From: Idiomarina tyrosinivorans
GTDB lineage: Bacteria; Pseudomonadota; Gammaproteobacteria; Enterobacterales; Alteromonadaceae
NCBI RefSeq assembly: GCF_003987475.1
Contig: NZ_PIQH01000003.1
Location: 124,001 to 188,000 of the forward strand
Length of the DNA stretch: 64,000 bases
Direction of reading: 5' to 3'
Made by a program: the position numbers and the translations under genes
Notes under the pieces: generated by a model
Told to the model about the DNA's origin: nothing
Databases searched by the model: none
What the model saw: only the letters and a program-made list of their open reading frames with translations
In this document: positions 19,673 through 28,158 of the stretch, piece by piece
Numbering within the stretch: position 1 is the first letter of the stretch
Layout: the number at the start of each line of letters is the position of its first letter

Positions 19673-20635
19673 ATGGCCGCTTCTGAAGAACAAGAAGATT
19701 GTAACTGCCCACCACCCGGGTTACCGATGTGGATGGCGACGTTTGCCGACTTGATGACCCTGTTGATGTGTTTCTTCGTGTTATTGTTGGCGTTCTCGGA
19801 AATGGATGTTTTGAAGTTCAAGCAGATTGCTGGCTCGATGAAATTCGCGCTGGGCGTGCAAAACAAAATCGAAGTCAAAGATATTCCTAAAGGTACCAGC
19901 GTGATTGCTCAGGAATTTCGCCCTGGGCGGCCGGAACCTACGCCGATAGAAACCATCCAGCAACAAACCGTGGAAATGACTCAACAAATGCTCGACTTTC
20001 AAGACGGCGAATCGGATTTTGCTGGCGGCCAACAACGCCAAAGGGGTGGTACAGACTCGCCTGAACAAGATAAGCAGCAGGCGATGCAACAACAAAAGCA
20101 GCAGCAACAGCAAGAACAAATGTCTGAGAGCATGAAGGAACTGCTGAAACGACTGCAGGATCAAATGCAAGAACAAATCGAGAATGGTGCGCTAGAGCTT
20201 GAGCAACTGGGTCAGCAAATACTGATTCGGATAAAGGAAAAGGGATCTTTCCCGGCGGGGTCGGCATTTTTGCAACCTCAGTTCCGTCCGATTATTCGCA
20301 AAGTGGCTGAGCTGTTAAAAGACATTCCTGGTGAAATTACTATTTCAGGACACACCGATAATCGCCAAGTGGTGTCAGAGATGTATAGCTCCGGCTGGGA
20401 TCTGTCAAGCGCCCGAGCCGTCGCGGTTGCTGAAGAAATGTTAAAGGTCAAAGACTTTGGTGAAGACCGAATGGTGGTGATGGGGTATGCCGATACCAAA
20501 CCATTAGTGCCGAATAACTCTGCCGAAAACCGTGCCATTAACCGTCGCGTTGATATTGCTATTATGCAAGGTAAAGCCAAAGAATCGGATCCGATTGATG
20601 TGACTGGCCCTGCTCCAGAAACCCCTGCGCAATAG
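19673..20635 (+). CDS. pomB: flagellar motor stator protein PomB (MotB/OmpA domain)
   Basis: A 320-residue stator protein with a single N-terminal span holding the ion-binding aspartate Asp26 (WMATFADLMTL), followed by a plug/linker and a C-terminal OmpA-like peptidoglycan-binding domain (about 190-300, ISGHTDNR). An unusual Q-rich low-complexity run of the form QQKQQQQQEQ occupies about residues 137-150 within the periplasmic linker. It forms the A5B2-type stator with PomA. Directly downstream of pomA, with the last residues rich in proline. Confidence 0.9.
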   Translation: MAASEEQEDCNCPPPGLPMWMATFADLMTLLMCFFVLLLAFSEMDVLKFKQIAGSMKFALGVQNKIEVKDIPKGTSVIAQEFRPGRPEPTPIETIQQQTVEMTQQMLDFQDGESDFAGGQQRQRGGTDSPEQDKQQAMQQQKQQQQQEQMSESMKELLKRLQDQMQEQIENGALELEQLGQQILIRIKEKGSFPAGSAFLQPQFRPIIRKVAELLKDIPGEITISGHTDNRQVVSEMYSSGWDLSSARAVAVAEEMLKVKDFGEDRMVVMGYADTKPLVPNNSAENRAINRRVDIAIMQGKAKESDPIDVTGPAPETPAQ

Positions 20636-20642
20636 TCGAGCG

Positions 20643-20672
20643 CTGGCACATAAAGCTTGATAGCGGTATAAT
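20643..20672 (+). promoter_or_regulatory. sigma-70 promoter candidate for thiI
   Basis: A perfect TATAAT at 20667-20672 has CTGGCA at 20643-20648 as -35 with 18-bp spacing. It lies 33 bp before the thiI ATG. Confidence 0.55.
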
Positions 20673-20704
20673 TCTGCGCTTTTAGCCTAGCCAGTGGGGT
20701 CATC

Positions 20705-22156
20705 ATGCAGTTTGTCGTTCGTTTACATGCCGAGATAACGATCAAAAGTCGCTCGGTACGCAAGCGCCACGGTAAGGTTCTCACCAACAACCTGAAAAAG
20801 CTTCTACGTCCGTTAGACGACAGCCTATATGTGAAATGGCTTTGGGACCGCATTGCGGTAACGGCCGATGGCAATGACCCACAATTACGTGCCGCTATCA
20901 TAGAACGCCTGCAGTGTGTGCCAGGCGTATCATGGTTTACCGAAGTGATCGAACAACCCGTGAGTGATTTTGCCACGCTGGCTGATTGGGTCTGTGACCA
21001 CTGGGCGGAAAAGCTGGTGAACAAAAGCTTTGCGGTTCGAGTAAAACGCAAGGGTCACCATGATTTTTCATCGCAAGATTTGCAGCGCTATTTGGGCGGC
21101 GCGCTGCTGCGTAATGCTCAAGGCAGCTCGGTAAAACTAAAAGATCCCGAGGTCGATGTGAGTATCCAAGTCACTGACAAAGTGGTGCATATTCTCGGTG
21201 ATCGTTATCAGGGCCTAGGCGGCTTCCCCATTCCTACGCAAGAAACCGTCTTGAGCTTAATGAGCGGTGGCTTCGATTCCAGTGTTGCCTCTTTTGAGTT
21301 TATTCGCCGTGGTGCCCGTACCCATTTTTGCTTTTTTAACTTAGGTGGCGATGCCCATGAAGTCGCGGTGCGTCAAATCGCTTATTTTCTGTGGCAGAAA
21401 TACAGTGCTTCACACCCGATAAAATTTGTCAGCGTCGACTTTGGCCCTGTGGTGGAAGATATTCTTCAGCACGTCGATAATGGCCAAATGGGCGTGGTGT
21501 TGAAGCGCCAAATGCTTAGAGCGGCGAGTAAAGTTGCGCGGTTTACCAAAGCCCGCGCGCTTGTTACCGGCGAGGCGATGGGACAAGTATCTAGCCAAAC
21601 CCTGGCGAATTTACAGGTGATTGACCAAGCGACCGATACATTGGTTCTGCGGCCATTAATCACCATGGACAAACAGGACATCGTTGACCGTGCTAAGCAG
21701 ATTGGCACCGAAGCTTTGGCGAAATCTATTCCAGAGTATTGCGGTGTTATCTCTAACAAGCCTACCGTAATGGCGCAACCTGAAGTGGTGGCACAAGAAG
21801 AGGCGAAACTTGATCCTGAACTGATCGATACAGTGGTGCGCGCCGCGCAAGTCTTGAGCATGGAAGAAATTGGTGAGCAGGCGAAGCAACAAGCCGGTAC
21901 GGTCACTCGATTGGAAGACAGCGAAGGGGCAGTGGTAATTGATATCCGAGCTCCCGAGGAAGAGGATGAAGCACCGTTAGAGATTGATCGCGAGGTCGTT
22001 TGCATACCTTTTTATCAATTAGCCCGTAAATTTGCGGAACTCGATCAACAACAACGGTATCTACTGTACTGTCAGCAGGGCGTGATGAGTCGCATGCAAG
22101 CGCTGCTTTTACAGGAAGAAGGCTATACCAACGTCGCAGTTTATGAAGGAGAGTAG
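20705..22156 (+). CDS. thiI: tRNA 4-thiouridine synthase / thiamine sulfur transferase ThiI
   Basis: A 483-residue protein with an N-terminal ferredoxin-like and THUMP region (to about 165), the PP-loop SGGFDSS (187-193) that adenylates tRNA U8, a conserved Cys in PEYCGVISNKPT, and a C-terminal rhodanese domain with the catalytic Cys456 in CQQGVMSR. It is the long, rhodanese-fused form used both for s4U in tRNA and for the thiazole of thiamine. It receives sulfur from IscS. A promoter with perfect TATAAT lies upstream. Confidence 0.95.
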   Translation: MQFVVRLHAEITIKSRSVRKRHGKVLTNNLKKLLRPLDDSLYVKWLWDRIAVTADGNDPQLRAAIIERLQCVPGVSWFTEVIEQPVSDFATLADWVCDHWAEKLVNKSFAVRVKRKGHHDFSSQDLQRYLGGALLRNAQGSSVKLKDPEVDVSIQVTDKVVHILGDRYQGLGGFPIPTQETVLSLMSGGFDSSVASFEFIRRGARTHFCFFNLGGDAHEVAVRQIAYFLWQKYSASHPIKFVSVDFGPVVEDILQHVDNGQMGVVLKRQMLRAASKVARFTKARALVTGEAMGQVSSQTLANLQVIDQATDTLVLRPLITMDKQDIVDRAKQIGTEALAKSIPEYCGVISNKPTVMAQPEVVAQEEAKLDPELIDTVVRAAQVLSMEEIGEQAKQQAGTVTRLEDSEGAVVIDIRAPEEEDEAPLEIDREVVCIPFYQLARKFAELDQQQRYLLYCQQGVMSRMQALLLQEEGYTNVAVYEGE

Positions 22157-22157
22157 T

Positions 22158-22508
22158 TTGACGTTATCTCGAGTAGTCATGCGCTGGCTGTTTGCCATCT
22201 GCTTAGCGGTAGTAACGTATTTATTTTTGTCTAGCATGCCGGCGGGTGTGCCGCGTTTCCCACATATCGACAAAGTGTTCCACTTTGGCTCGTTTTTTGT
22301 GTTGAGCGCGTTGCTGTATCGCGCCTTCGTGGTACCCCAGTGGTTGGCGGCTTTGCTGCTTCTAACCTACGGCTTACTGATAGAATTTTTGCAGCTTTAC
22401 ACCTTTGACCGCACCGCCGATTTTTATGATTGGCTTACAGACGCCGCGGGTATTGCCGCGTACTTGTTTGTCCACGGCGTTATTGAGCGGCGTCAGCAAG
22501 CCTCTTAA
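22158..22508 (+). CDS. VanZ family membrane protein
   Basis: A small membrane protein with three or four hydrophobic segments and the VanZ-type pattern of short helices with FPHIDKVFHFGSFFVLS in the first half and a DWLTDAAG motif near the C-terminus. An ATG at 22143 would add five residues but sits just before the AAGGAGAG ribosome binding site (22146-22153), so I prefer the TTG at 22158, giving 116 residues. The stop of thiI is at 22154-22156. VanZ-like proteins are of unknown function outside glycopeptide resistance clusters. The 3' end overlaps srmB by 4 bp. Confidence 0.7.
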   Translation: MTLSRVVMRWLFAICLAVVTYLFLSSMPAGVPRFPHIDKVFHFGSFFVLSALLYRAFVVPQWLAALLLLTYGLLIEFLQLYTFDRTADFYDWLTDAAGIAAYLFVHGVIERRQQAS

Positions 22509-23731
22509 CGGCGAGACTTCTTGGGCTTCTTGGGCACTTTTTTCTTGCTCTTCTTCCGCGTTTTCTGGGTCGCAGGGAATTTATACTGCGGCCGCAAGTC
22601 GTCGATAACACGGCGCTCAATTTTCTCGCCTTGGTAGCGTTCAATGCGGCCTAGCAGCAGAGCGTCATGGGCTTCTACTAATGCAATCGCCAAACCTTTC
22701 TTGCCGCCACGCGCCGTGCGCCCAATGCGGTGGATATATACATCTGCCGATTTGGGTAGGTCAAAGTTTACTACCAAACTGACGTCATCAATATCTAAAC
22801 CGCGAGCGGCAACGTCAGTTGCTACTAGAATCGCGTCTTTATCCTGTTGCAGACGATTGATGATTTGCTGACGGTCGGCTTGTGGCATATCACCGCGCAG
22901 AGTGAGTACATGATCGTCTTGGTATTCCCGGCGCAAGTGTCCAGCGAGTTGCTCGACCCGTTCGCGGGTGCGCACGAACACTAAACGTCGACCTTGGTGT
23001 TCGCCCAATAGGCGCAATAATAGCTGCTGTTTATGCTCGAGCGTGTCGGCTTGGTACATCAACTGTTGAATCTTCCCGCGCTCGCGCCGCGGCGGGTGCA
23101 CATCTATCGCTTCAGGCTCATTAAGAATACGCTTAGCAAATTGGGCAACACCTTCACTGTCTAATGTCGCTGAGACCAGAATACTTTGCTGGCGCGAGCG
23201 AGTGGCTGTCGCAATGTCATCTACTACAGAGCGGAAGCCCATATCGAGCATACGGTCGGCTTCGTCGATGATCAGCCATTCAACGTCATCTAAGTGGTAC
23301 TGCTCGGCACCCAACAGATCAGCTAACCGCCCGGGTGTGGCAATAACCAGTTCATGACCTTGTTCCAACTGAGACAATTGACTGCCGTAATTGATACCAC
23401 CGGTTATTACGACACTGCGTAGGCCGCTTGATTGTTCAAATTGCTTTGTTTGTCCGCCAATTTGTTCAGCTAACTCACGAGTAGGGGTGAGCACTAAAAC
23501 CCGTGCGGCGCCGGGTTTACGTCGCGGAAAATCGAGCATGTGCTGTAACGCAGGCAATAAGAATGCGAGCGTCTTGCCGGTGCCGGTAGGGGCACTTAAC
23601 AGTAAGTCTCTGCCATCCAACGCCACAGGCAGCGCCTGTTGTTGCACTTTGGTTGGTTTGTTCAATTGGTTTGCCAACAGCACCTTGATCAGGGCATCAT
23701 CTAGCCCAAGTTCAGCCCAGTCTGGGGTCAT
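22505..23731 (-). CDS. srmB: DEAD-box ATP-dependent RNA helicase SrmB
   Basis: A 408-residue helicase with the Q motif (PTKVQQQA, 26-33), Walker A APTGTGKT (47-54), DEAD in IIDEADRML (near 155), SAT in LVSATLD, and the C-terminal HRIGRTARGG motif. A very basic tail rich in K and R ends the protein. SrmB assists early assembly of the 50S ribosomal subunit. Its placement next to trmN6 on the opposite strand repeats the srmB-yfiC arrangement of E. coli, which supports the assignment over other DEAD-box paralogues. Confidence 0.88.
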   Translation of the reverse strand: MTPDWAELGLDDALIKVLLANQLNKPTKVQQQALPVALDGRDLLLSAPTGTGKTLAFLLPALQHMLDFPRRKPGAARVLVLTPTRELAEQIGGQTKQFEQSSGLRSVVITGGINYGSQLSQLEQGHELVIATPGRLADLLGAEQYHLDDVEWLIIDEADRMLDMGFRSVVDDIATATRSRQQSILVSATLDSEGVAQFAKRILNEPEAIDVHPPRRERGKIQQLMYQADTLEHKQQLLLRLLGEHQGRRLVFVRTRERVEQLAGHLRREYQDDHVLTLRGDMPQADRQQIINRLQQDKDAILVATDVAARGLDIDDVSLVVNFDLPKSADVYIHRIGRTARGGKKGLAIALVEAHDALLLGRIERYQGEKIERRVIDDLRPQYKFPATQKTRKKSKKKVPKKPKKSRR

Positions 23732-23765
23732 CTTTCATTCCTAAGTCATACGCGGGAGTCGCGCA

Positions 23766-24482
23766 ATGTCATTTCAATGTCGGCAATTTTACCTGAAAGA
23801 TGATCACTGTGCGATGAAAGTTGGCACTGATAGTTTATTACTCGGCAGTTGGTGCGGGGTTGCCGATTCAGGCGTTGCTGCGGACCTAGGCTGTGGCTGT
23901 GGGATTTTGGCGTTAATGCTGGCGCAGCGGAGCGAACATTTGCTCATCCATGGCGTCGATAGCTGTGCTGATAGCTTGACCGATGCTACCAGTAATGTGC
24001 AGCAGTCACCGTGGCCGCACCGAATCATATTACGCCAGCAAGATATCTTTCAACCGTTACCACAGCCTTGTTACCAGCAGGTGATTAGTAACCCACCATT
24101 CTTTGTCGATAGCCTAGAGAGTCCCGAGCGGGGGCGAAGGCGAGCTCGGCATGCATCAACAGTACAATTGAGTGAGTGGTTACTTCGGGCGTATGACTTG
24201 TTGGATAAGAACGGTTTATTCAGCACCATTCTGCCAATGCAGAGTTGGCTACAGTTGCAACCCCTTGTTATCCCAACCCTAGGCCATCCGGTGCGCGGCT
24301 GTGAAGTGCGCAGTGTCGCGCCTAAACCGGTGTCACGAGTGCTAGTAGAGTGGCAAAAAAAAGACGCAGCCAATGCTGCGCCTTGTCAGTTTGCTTCGCT
24401 GGTTATCCACCACCAAGGGGATTACAGCGCGGCTTACCAGCAGTTGACCGCGCCTTTTTACCTACGCGGAGAACAGTGGTAA
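23766..24482 (+). CDS. trmN6: tRNA1(Val) (adenine(37)-N6)-methyltransferase
   Basis: A 238-residue SAM-dependent enzyme (YfiC). The SAM-binding motif DLGCGCGIL is at residues 40-48 and the N6-adenine signature NPPF at 109-112. The N-terminal FQCRQFYLKDDHCAMKVGTD block (4-22) is typical of TrmN6 and its relatives. It methylates A37 next to the anticodon of tRNA1(Val). It diverges from srmB and is convergent with the M49-like gene, whose stop lies 5 bp away. Confidence 0.88.
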   Translation: MSFQCRQFYLKDDHCAMKVGTDSLLLGSWCGVADSGVAADLGCGCGILALMLAQRSEHLLIHGVDSCADSLTDATSNVQQSPWPHRIILRQQDIFQPLPQPCYQQVISNPPFFVDSLESPERGRRRARHASTVQLSEWLLRAYDLLDKNGLFSTILPMQSWLQLQPLVIPTLGHPVRGCEVRSVAPKPVSRVLVEWQKKDAANAAPCQFASLVIHHQGDYSAAYQQLTAPFYLRGEQW

Positions 24483-24487
24483 ATCGA

Positions 24488-26167
24488 TTACTCCGCTAAG
24501 CCAAGCTGCTGTTTACCTTGTACAAAGGTAATATCAACCGGGATATTGGCATCCTTCAAACGCTCTAAGTCGGCTCGCAAGGTATCATTGATTACGCCCA
24601 TTTTCGCAAATAGCTCTGCCGCGCCTTGGTAATCTCCATCGCCTTGTAGGGTGAGGATTTTATTTGATAGCGAGTTCATGGCTTCACGCATTTTCGCCAT
24701 ATTCACCGAATATTGGCCTTCAGCATTGCGGCTAAAGGCACCGCGGTCGGCAAAGTAGTTAAAGCGCACCATGTTAGCTTTACCATGCGCGTCAGAAGCG
24801 CCGAAGCGCACTGAGCGGAAGATACTTGCCAAGAAGGTGGTGTAATAGTCTTCGAGCTTGCCTTCTGTTAGTACGCCTTTCTCGAACAATTGCGTGACCA
24901 TATATAAGCCCAAGATATCGGCTTTACCCTCTTCTAGTGCCGAGGCATGCTCTTTTAGTGCGTGGCGTACCGTACCTTTACCATCTAAGGTATTCTTAAT
25001 ACCTAAACCATGAGCAACTTCGTGGAACATGGTGTTGGCAAAGAACGCATTAAAGGTAATGTTATCACGTTGCTCTGGCACGATCAGTTGGTTGGCAATT
25101 GGCACCAAGATCTTGTCAAACTTAGCCCGCATCGCATTTTTCAACTGCAATCGACGCGTGCCTTTTTCTAACTGCACTTCTTCGTCGTTTGGTAAGTTAA
25201 TTGCAATGGTTTTGCCGCCAGCGTTTGCATGACCAGCATAGTAAACCGCATCATAGGCGTTTAACTGGGCATTCGATCCTGGCGTTTCCGCTTTGTATTC
25301 TTCACTAACCGGCAGGTTGCGTTGTAGCTCAGGTAAGTACTGCGCATACTTAGCGAGCTTTTCGCTCCAGACCTTGTCTTTAATCAGAACATAGGCTTCA
25401 AATGCGGCGCGGTAGCCGTAAAGTTGATCTTCATAGGTTTCAATAGGGCCAATAACAATATCAACCGGGTTGTCTTGCATTTCCATCCAAGCAAAATCAG
25501 ACTTTTGATAGTCATTGCTGAGTAAGGCGTCAGCGCGCATGTTCAGATAGTTGGCGAAGGCTTTGTTTTCCGCATAAGTAGCCGCTTCACGAAGTGCATC
25601 GGCTGCTTTCTGCAGTTGTTCGCTGTACGCTTCTGAATAAGGAATGGAATAGAGCTTGCCGTTCTCGTCACGGCGCACCAAAGTATATAAGCTGGTTTTA
25701 CCGGCAAAGTCAGCTGCTTCAAACTCTTCTTTGGTCATGTCGGTTGGATAAAAATTGGCACCCGCGGGCTTTTCACCAAAACCGGTTAAAAATGGCTTGT
25801 CGCCATTTAAGCGGTCCCATGGTCCATAGTTAAGGCGGGTAAACTCACGCACATCACCTTTAACTGCGCTAAGTAGGGTGGCTTTGTCACCAGGGTAAGC
25901 TTGTCGCCAAAACAGATCGTTCATTAGCTCGGCAGCGTCGATTAACTTCGCGATCATTTTTTTCTGATTCTCGCTAAAACCAGAGAGGTCGGAAGTGAGT
26001 GTAAATGGTGTATAAATATCTAAACGTGACTCGGCTCCGTCCACTAATGAATACAGATTTTTGTTGCCATCAGCTGTGCTGGCGGTGGATTCGTTATTGT
26101 CTTTGGCAGGTGAGCATGCCGCTAGGGTCACGCTCAAAGCAGCCGCTAGGTAGGCGACTTTTTTCAT
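24488..26167 (-). CDS. M49-like (dipeptidyl-peptidase III related) lipoprotein
   Basis: A 559-residue exported protein. Residues 1-18 form a lipoprotein signal with the lipobox LAAC and the modified Cys18. The zinc site is HEVAH (His382, Glu383, His386) with a downstream EEGKAD motif (412-417) supplying the third ligand and partners. This is the short-HEXXH form found in M49-related 'Zn-dependent hydrolases' rather than the HEXXXH of classical dipeptidyl-peptidase III. It is expected to face the periplasm as a lipid-anchored metallopeptidase. The substrate is unknown. The neighbouring genes give no pathway clue. Confidence 0.7.
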   Translation of the reverse strand: MKKVAYLAAALSVTLAACSPAKDNNESTASTADGNKNLYSLVDGAESRLDIYTPFTLTSDLSGFSENQKKMIAKLIDAAELMNDLFWRQAYPGDKATLLSAVKGDVREFTRLNYGPWDRLNGDKPFLTGFGEKPAGANFYPTDMTKEEFEAADFAGKTSLYTLVRRDENGKLYSIPYSEAYSEQLQKAADALREAATYAENKAFANYLNMRADALLSNDYQKSDFAWMEMQDNPVDIVIGPIETYEDQLYGYRAAFEAYVLIKDKVWSEKLAKYAQYLPELQRNLPVSEEYKAETPGSNAQLNAYDAVYYAGHANAGGKTIAINLPNDEEVQLEKGTRRLQLKNAMRAKFDKILVPIANQLIVPEQRDNITFNAFFANTMFHEVAHGLGIKNTLDGKGTVRHALKEHASALEEGKADILGLYMVTQLFEKGVLTEGKLEDYYTTFLASIFRSVRFGASDAHGKANMVRFNYFADRGAFSRNAEGQYSVNMAKMREAMNSLSNKILTLQGDGDYQGAAELFAKMGVINDTLRADLERLKDANIPVDITFVQGKQQLGLAE

Positions 26168-26337
26168 AATGTTCTCCCTGGTGTTATGTGGTTCGGGCAG
26201 GTGTAGTCAATCTACTGCGATGTGAAGCAAGGTTCAAGTACCCCGTGGCGAGAAACGGCGTGGTATTAGTGATAAAAAAAACACATAATTAGCTAACGTA
26301 TGTTATGATTTCGCGAGCAAGTGACAAGGAAAACCCA

Positions 26338-27189
26338 ATGCTCCCGCAAAATGCACTCTACTCAATTATTGAAGATCGGCTGGCTCGAGATGAGCTAACC
26401 CTTCCTAGCATGCCTAAAACCGCTGAGCAAGTTCGTAACGCCACCTTCGATGAACGCTGCAATTTACAGCAGCTTGCGCGCATTATTCAACATGATCCTG
26501 CCCTCAGCGCAAGGCTGATAAAACTGGCCAACTCGGCCTATTTGGGTGGTCGCAACAAAGCGGAAAGTGTGATGCAAGCGCTTACCCGTATTGGCATGCG
26601 GCGCATTCGCACACTCGCACTAGCACTAGCGATGGAACAGGTGTTTCAACCGCAAAACGATATCGTTAAACACTACGCCGATGAATTTTGGCAGTGCTCT
26701 CAAGAACTCGCCGCGGCGGCAGTGGTAATCACCCAATATCTGCAGACTCGCGGACTGGCATTGCGCCTGCACCAAGATGTGGCGTTATTGTCGGGCATGG
26801 TGTCACGGCTCGGTGTTGCGCCGATTCTGCGCTTAGCGGATGAACACTCAGACAGTTTTGCCAATCCGAGCTTTATTCGACAAACCACGGATCAGTTAGA
26901 TTGCCGTATTGGCGAGCGGATTTTGAATGAGTGGGATTTCAGCGAAAATGTCATCGACGTGGTGCGCTATTATCGCTCAGGACGTAAAGGTCGGTTGGAC
27001 GATGCAGTACTCGTTAACTATTGCGATATCGTACATTTGGCGGCGCTTTGTACGGGGCATTTAAGCGCCGCACGCGGCACGATGTCTTTGGCCGATTATC
27101 AGCAGTTAGACATTATTGATGCGGATGACTTTTGGCAGCGGGACGACCTGCAGTCGTCCTACCGCGATATAAAAGCAATATTGGATTAA
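26338..27189 (+). CDS. HDOD domain protein
   Basis: A 283-residue protein from the ATG at 26338, which has CAAGGA at 26325-26330; an in-frame ATG at 26305 coincides with a -10-like TATGAT (26304-26309) and is unlikely to be the start. An N-terminal helical segment is followed by an HDOD domain (LPSMPKTAEQVRN near residues 20-32, then the DPALSARLIKLANSAYLGG block). HDOD proteins lack HD phosphodiesterase catalysis and serve in signal transduction and cyclic-di-GMP networks. No output domain is visible. The 3' end overlaps rdgC by 4 bp. Confidence 0.8.
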   Translation: MLPQNALYSIIEDRLARDELTLPSMPKTAEQVRNATFDERCNLQQLARIIQHDPALSARLIKLANSAYLGGRNKAESVMQALTRIGMRRIRTLALALAMEQVFQPQNDIVKHYADEFWQCSQELAAAAVVITQYLQTRGLALRLHQDVALLSGMVSRLGVAPILRLADEHSDSFANPSFIRQTTDQLDCRIGERILNEWDFSENVIDVVRYYRSGRKGRLDDAVLVNYCDIVHLAALCTGHLSAARGTMSLADYQQLDIIDADDFWQRDDLQSSYRDIKAILD

Positions 27190-28088
27190 TTGTCGGCTTG
27201 CTGAAACGCCGCATTCAAGGCAAGGTACAGTTCCCCTAATTCGCCACTCAATAGCGCAAAATCTGCGTCGACTTGCTGCTCCGGTGTGGCGTCGACCAAA
27301 TTGTCTTGTTGTTCCATCAAGTGGTCAGTGGCTTTCACCCGCTTTAAGGCAAAATCATCTTCAATAATGAATTCTAGGCGTTCTTGCCAGGTGAGGCCAA
27401 GCTTGGTGACTCGTAAGCCAAACTCTAAATTGGCCAACCATTCTTTTGCGGTTAACTCGTGTTGTTTGCAGCGTAACACTGCACCGTCTGACTCGGGCTC
27501 GCGCAATTCAGCTTCGTCACCAAATTGGAAACCGTTGGGTAGACGCTTTTCTTGCAACCAATGGGTTAGGTATACATCGGCGCTGCTGGCAGCAGAGAAC
27601 GGTTTGACGGGTAACGAGCCCAGTGACGAGCGCAACAGGCCAAGAAAATCTTCGGCGCGTCCAGCAGCAGACGAATCCACGGCAATCATTTGTCGGTCTA
27701 AGTCAATGTATCCCCAGGTCAGGCGCGATTGGGTGAACGCCTGAGGTAGTAACTGGTGAACAATATCTTCTTTGAGGTTTTGCTTTTCTTTGCGATTTAC
27801 TGGGCGGCCTTGCTCTTCGCTAATTTGCCGTGCTTTTTCATCCACTTCCGTCTGAATGACTTTTGCCGGGAGAACCTTTTCTTCTTTGCGCGCGCACAAC
27901 AAGATGCAGTTACCAATGCGATGGGTCAATGCCGCTTCTTCACGGTTGAACGGTGAGTACCAACCAAAGCTTGATAGCTCTTGCCGACCGCAAGGGCGAA
28001 ACGCGGCCTCAGCGAGTACCTCATCGACGGCATCTGGCAGTTCAAATTGGCTGGAAAACGTGTAATAGCGAACATTACGAAACCACAT
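27186..28088 (-). CDS. rdgC: recombination-associated protein RdgC
   Basis: A 300-residue protein that matches RdgC along its length: MWFRNVRYYTFS opening, the QLSS-type ELSSFGWYSPF segment near residue 40 and the LPAKVIQTEVDEKARQISEEQG block. RdgC forms a ring-shaped dimer around double-stranded DNA and modulates RecA-dependent recombination. The ATG at 28086-28088 is clear. It overlaps the HDOD gene by 4 bp in a convergent arrangement. Confidence 0.95.
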   Translation of the reverse strand: MWFRNVRYYTFSSQFELPDAVDEVLAEAAFRPCGRQELSSFGWYSPFNREEAALTHRIGNCILLCARKEEKVLPAKVIQTEVDEKARQISEEQGRPVNRKEKQNLKEDIVHQLLPQAFTQSRLTWGYIDLDRQMIAVDSSAAGRAEDFLGLLRSSLGSLPVKPFSAASSADVYLTHWLQEKRLPNGFQFGDEAELREPESDGAVLRCKQHELTAKEWLANLEFGLRVTKLGLTWQERLEFIIEDDFALKRVKATDHLMEQQDNLVDATPEQQVDADFALLSGELGELYLALNAAFQQADN

Positions 28089-28158
28089 AACAAACCCTTG
28101 TGAAAACTTTTAGAACGCGGAATTGTAGCGAGGCTGACGAGGAATGTCAGCCGCTGTT

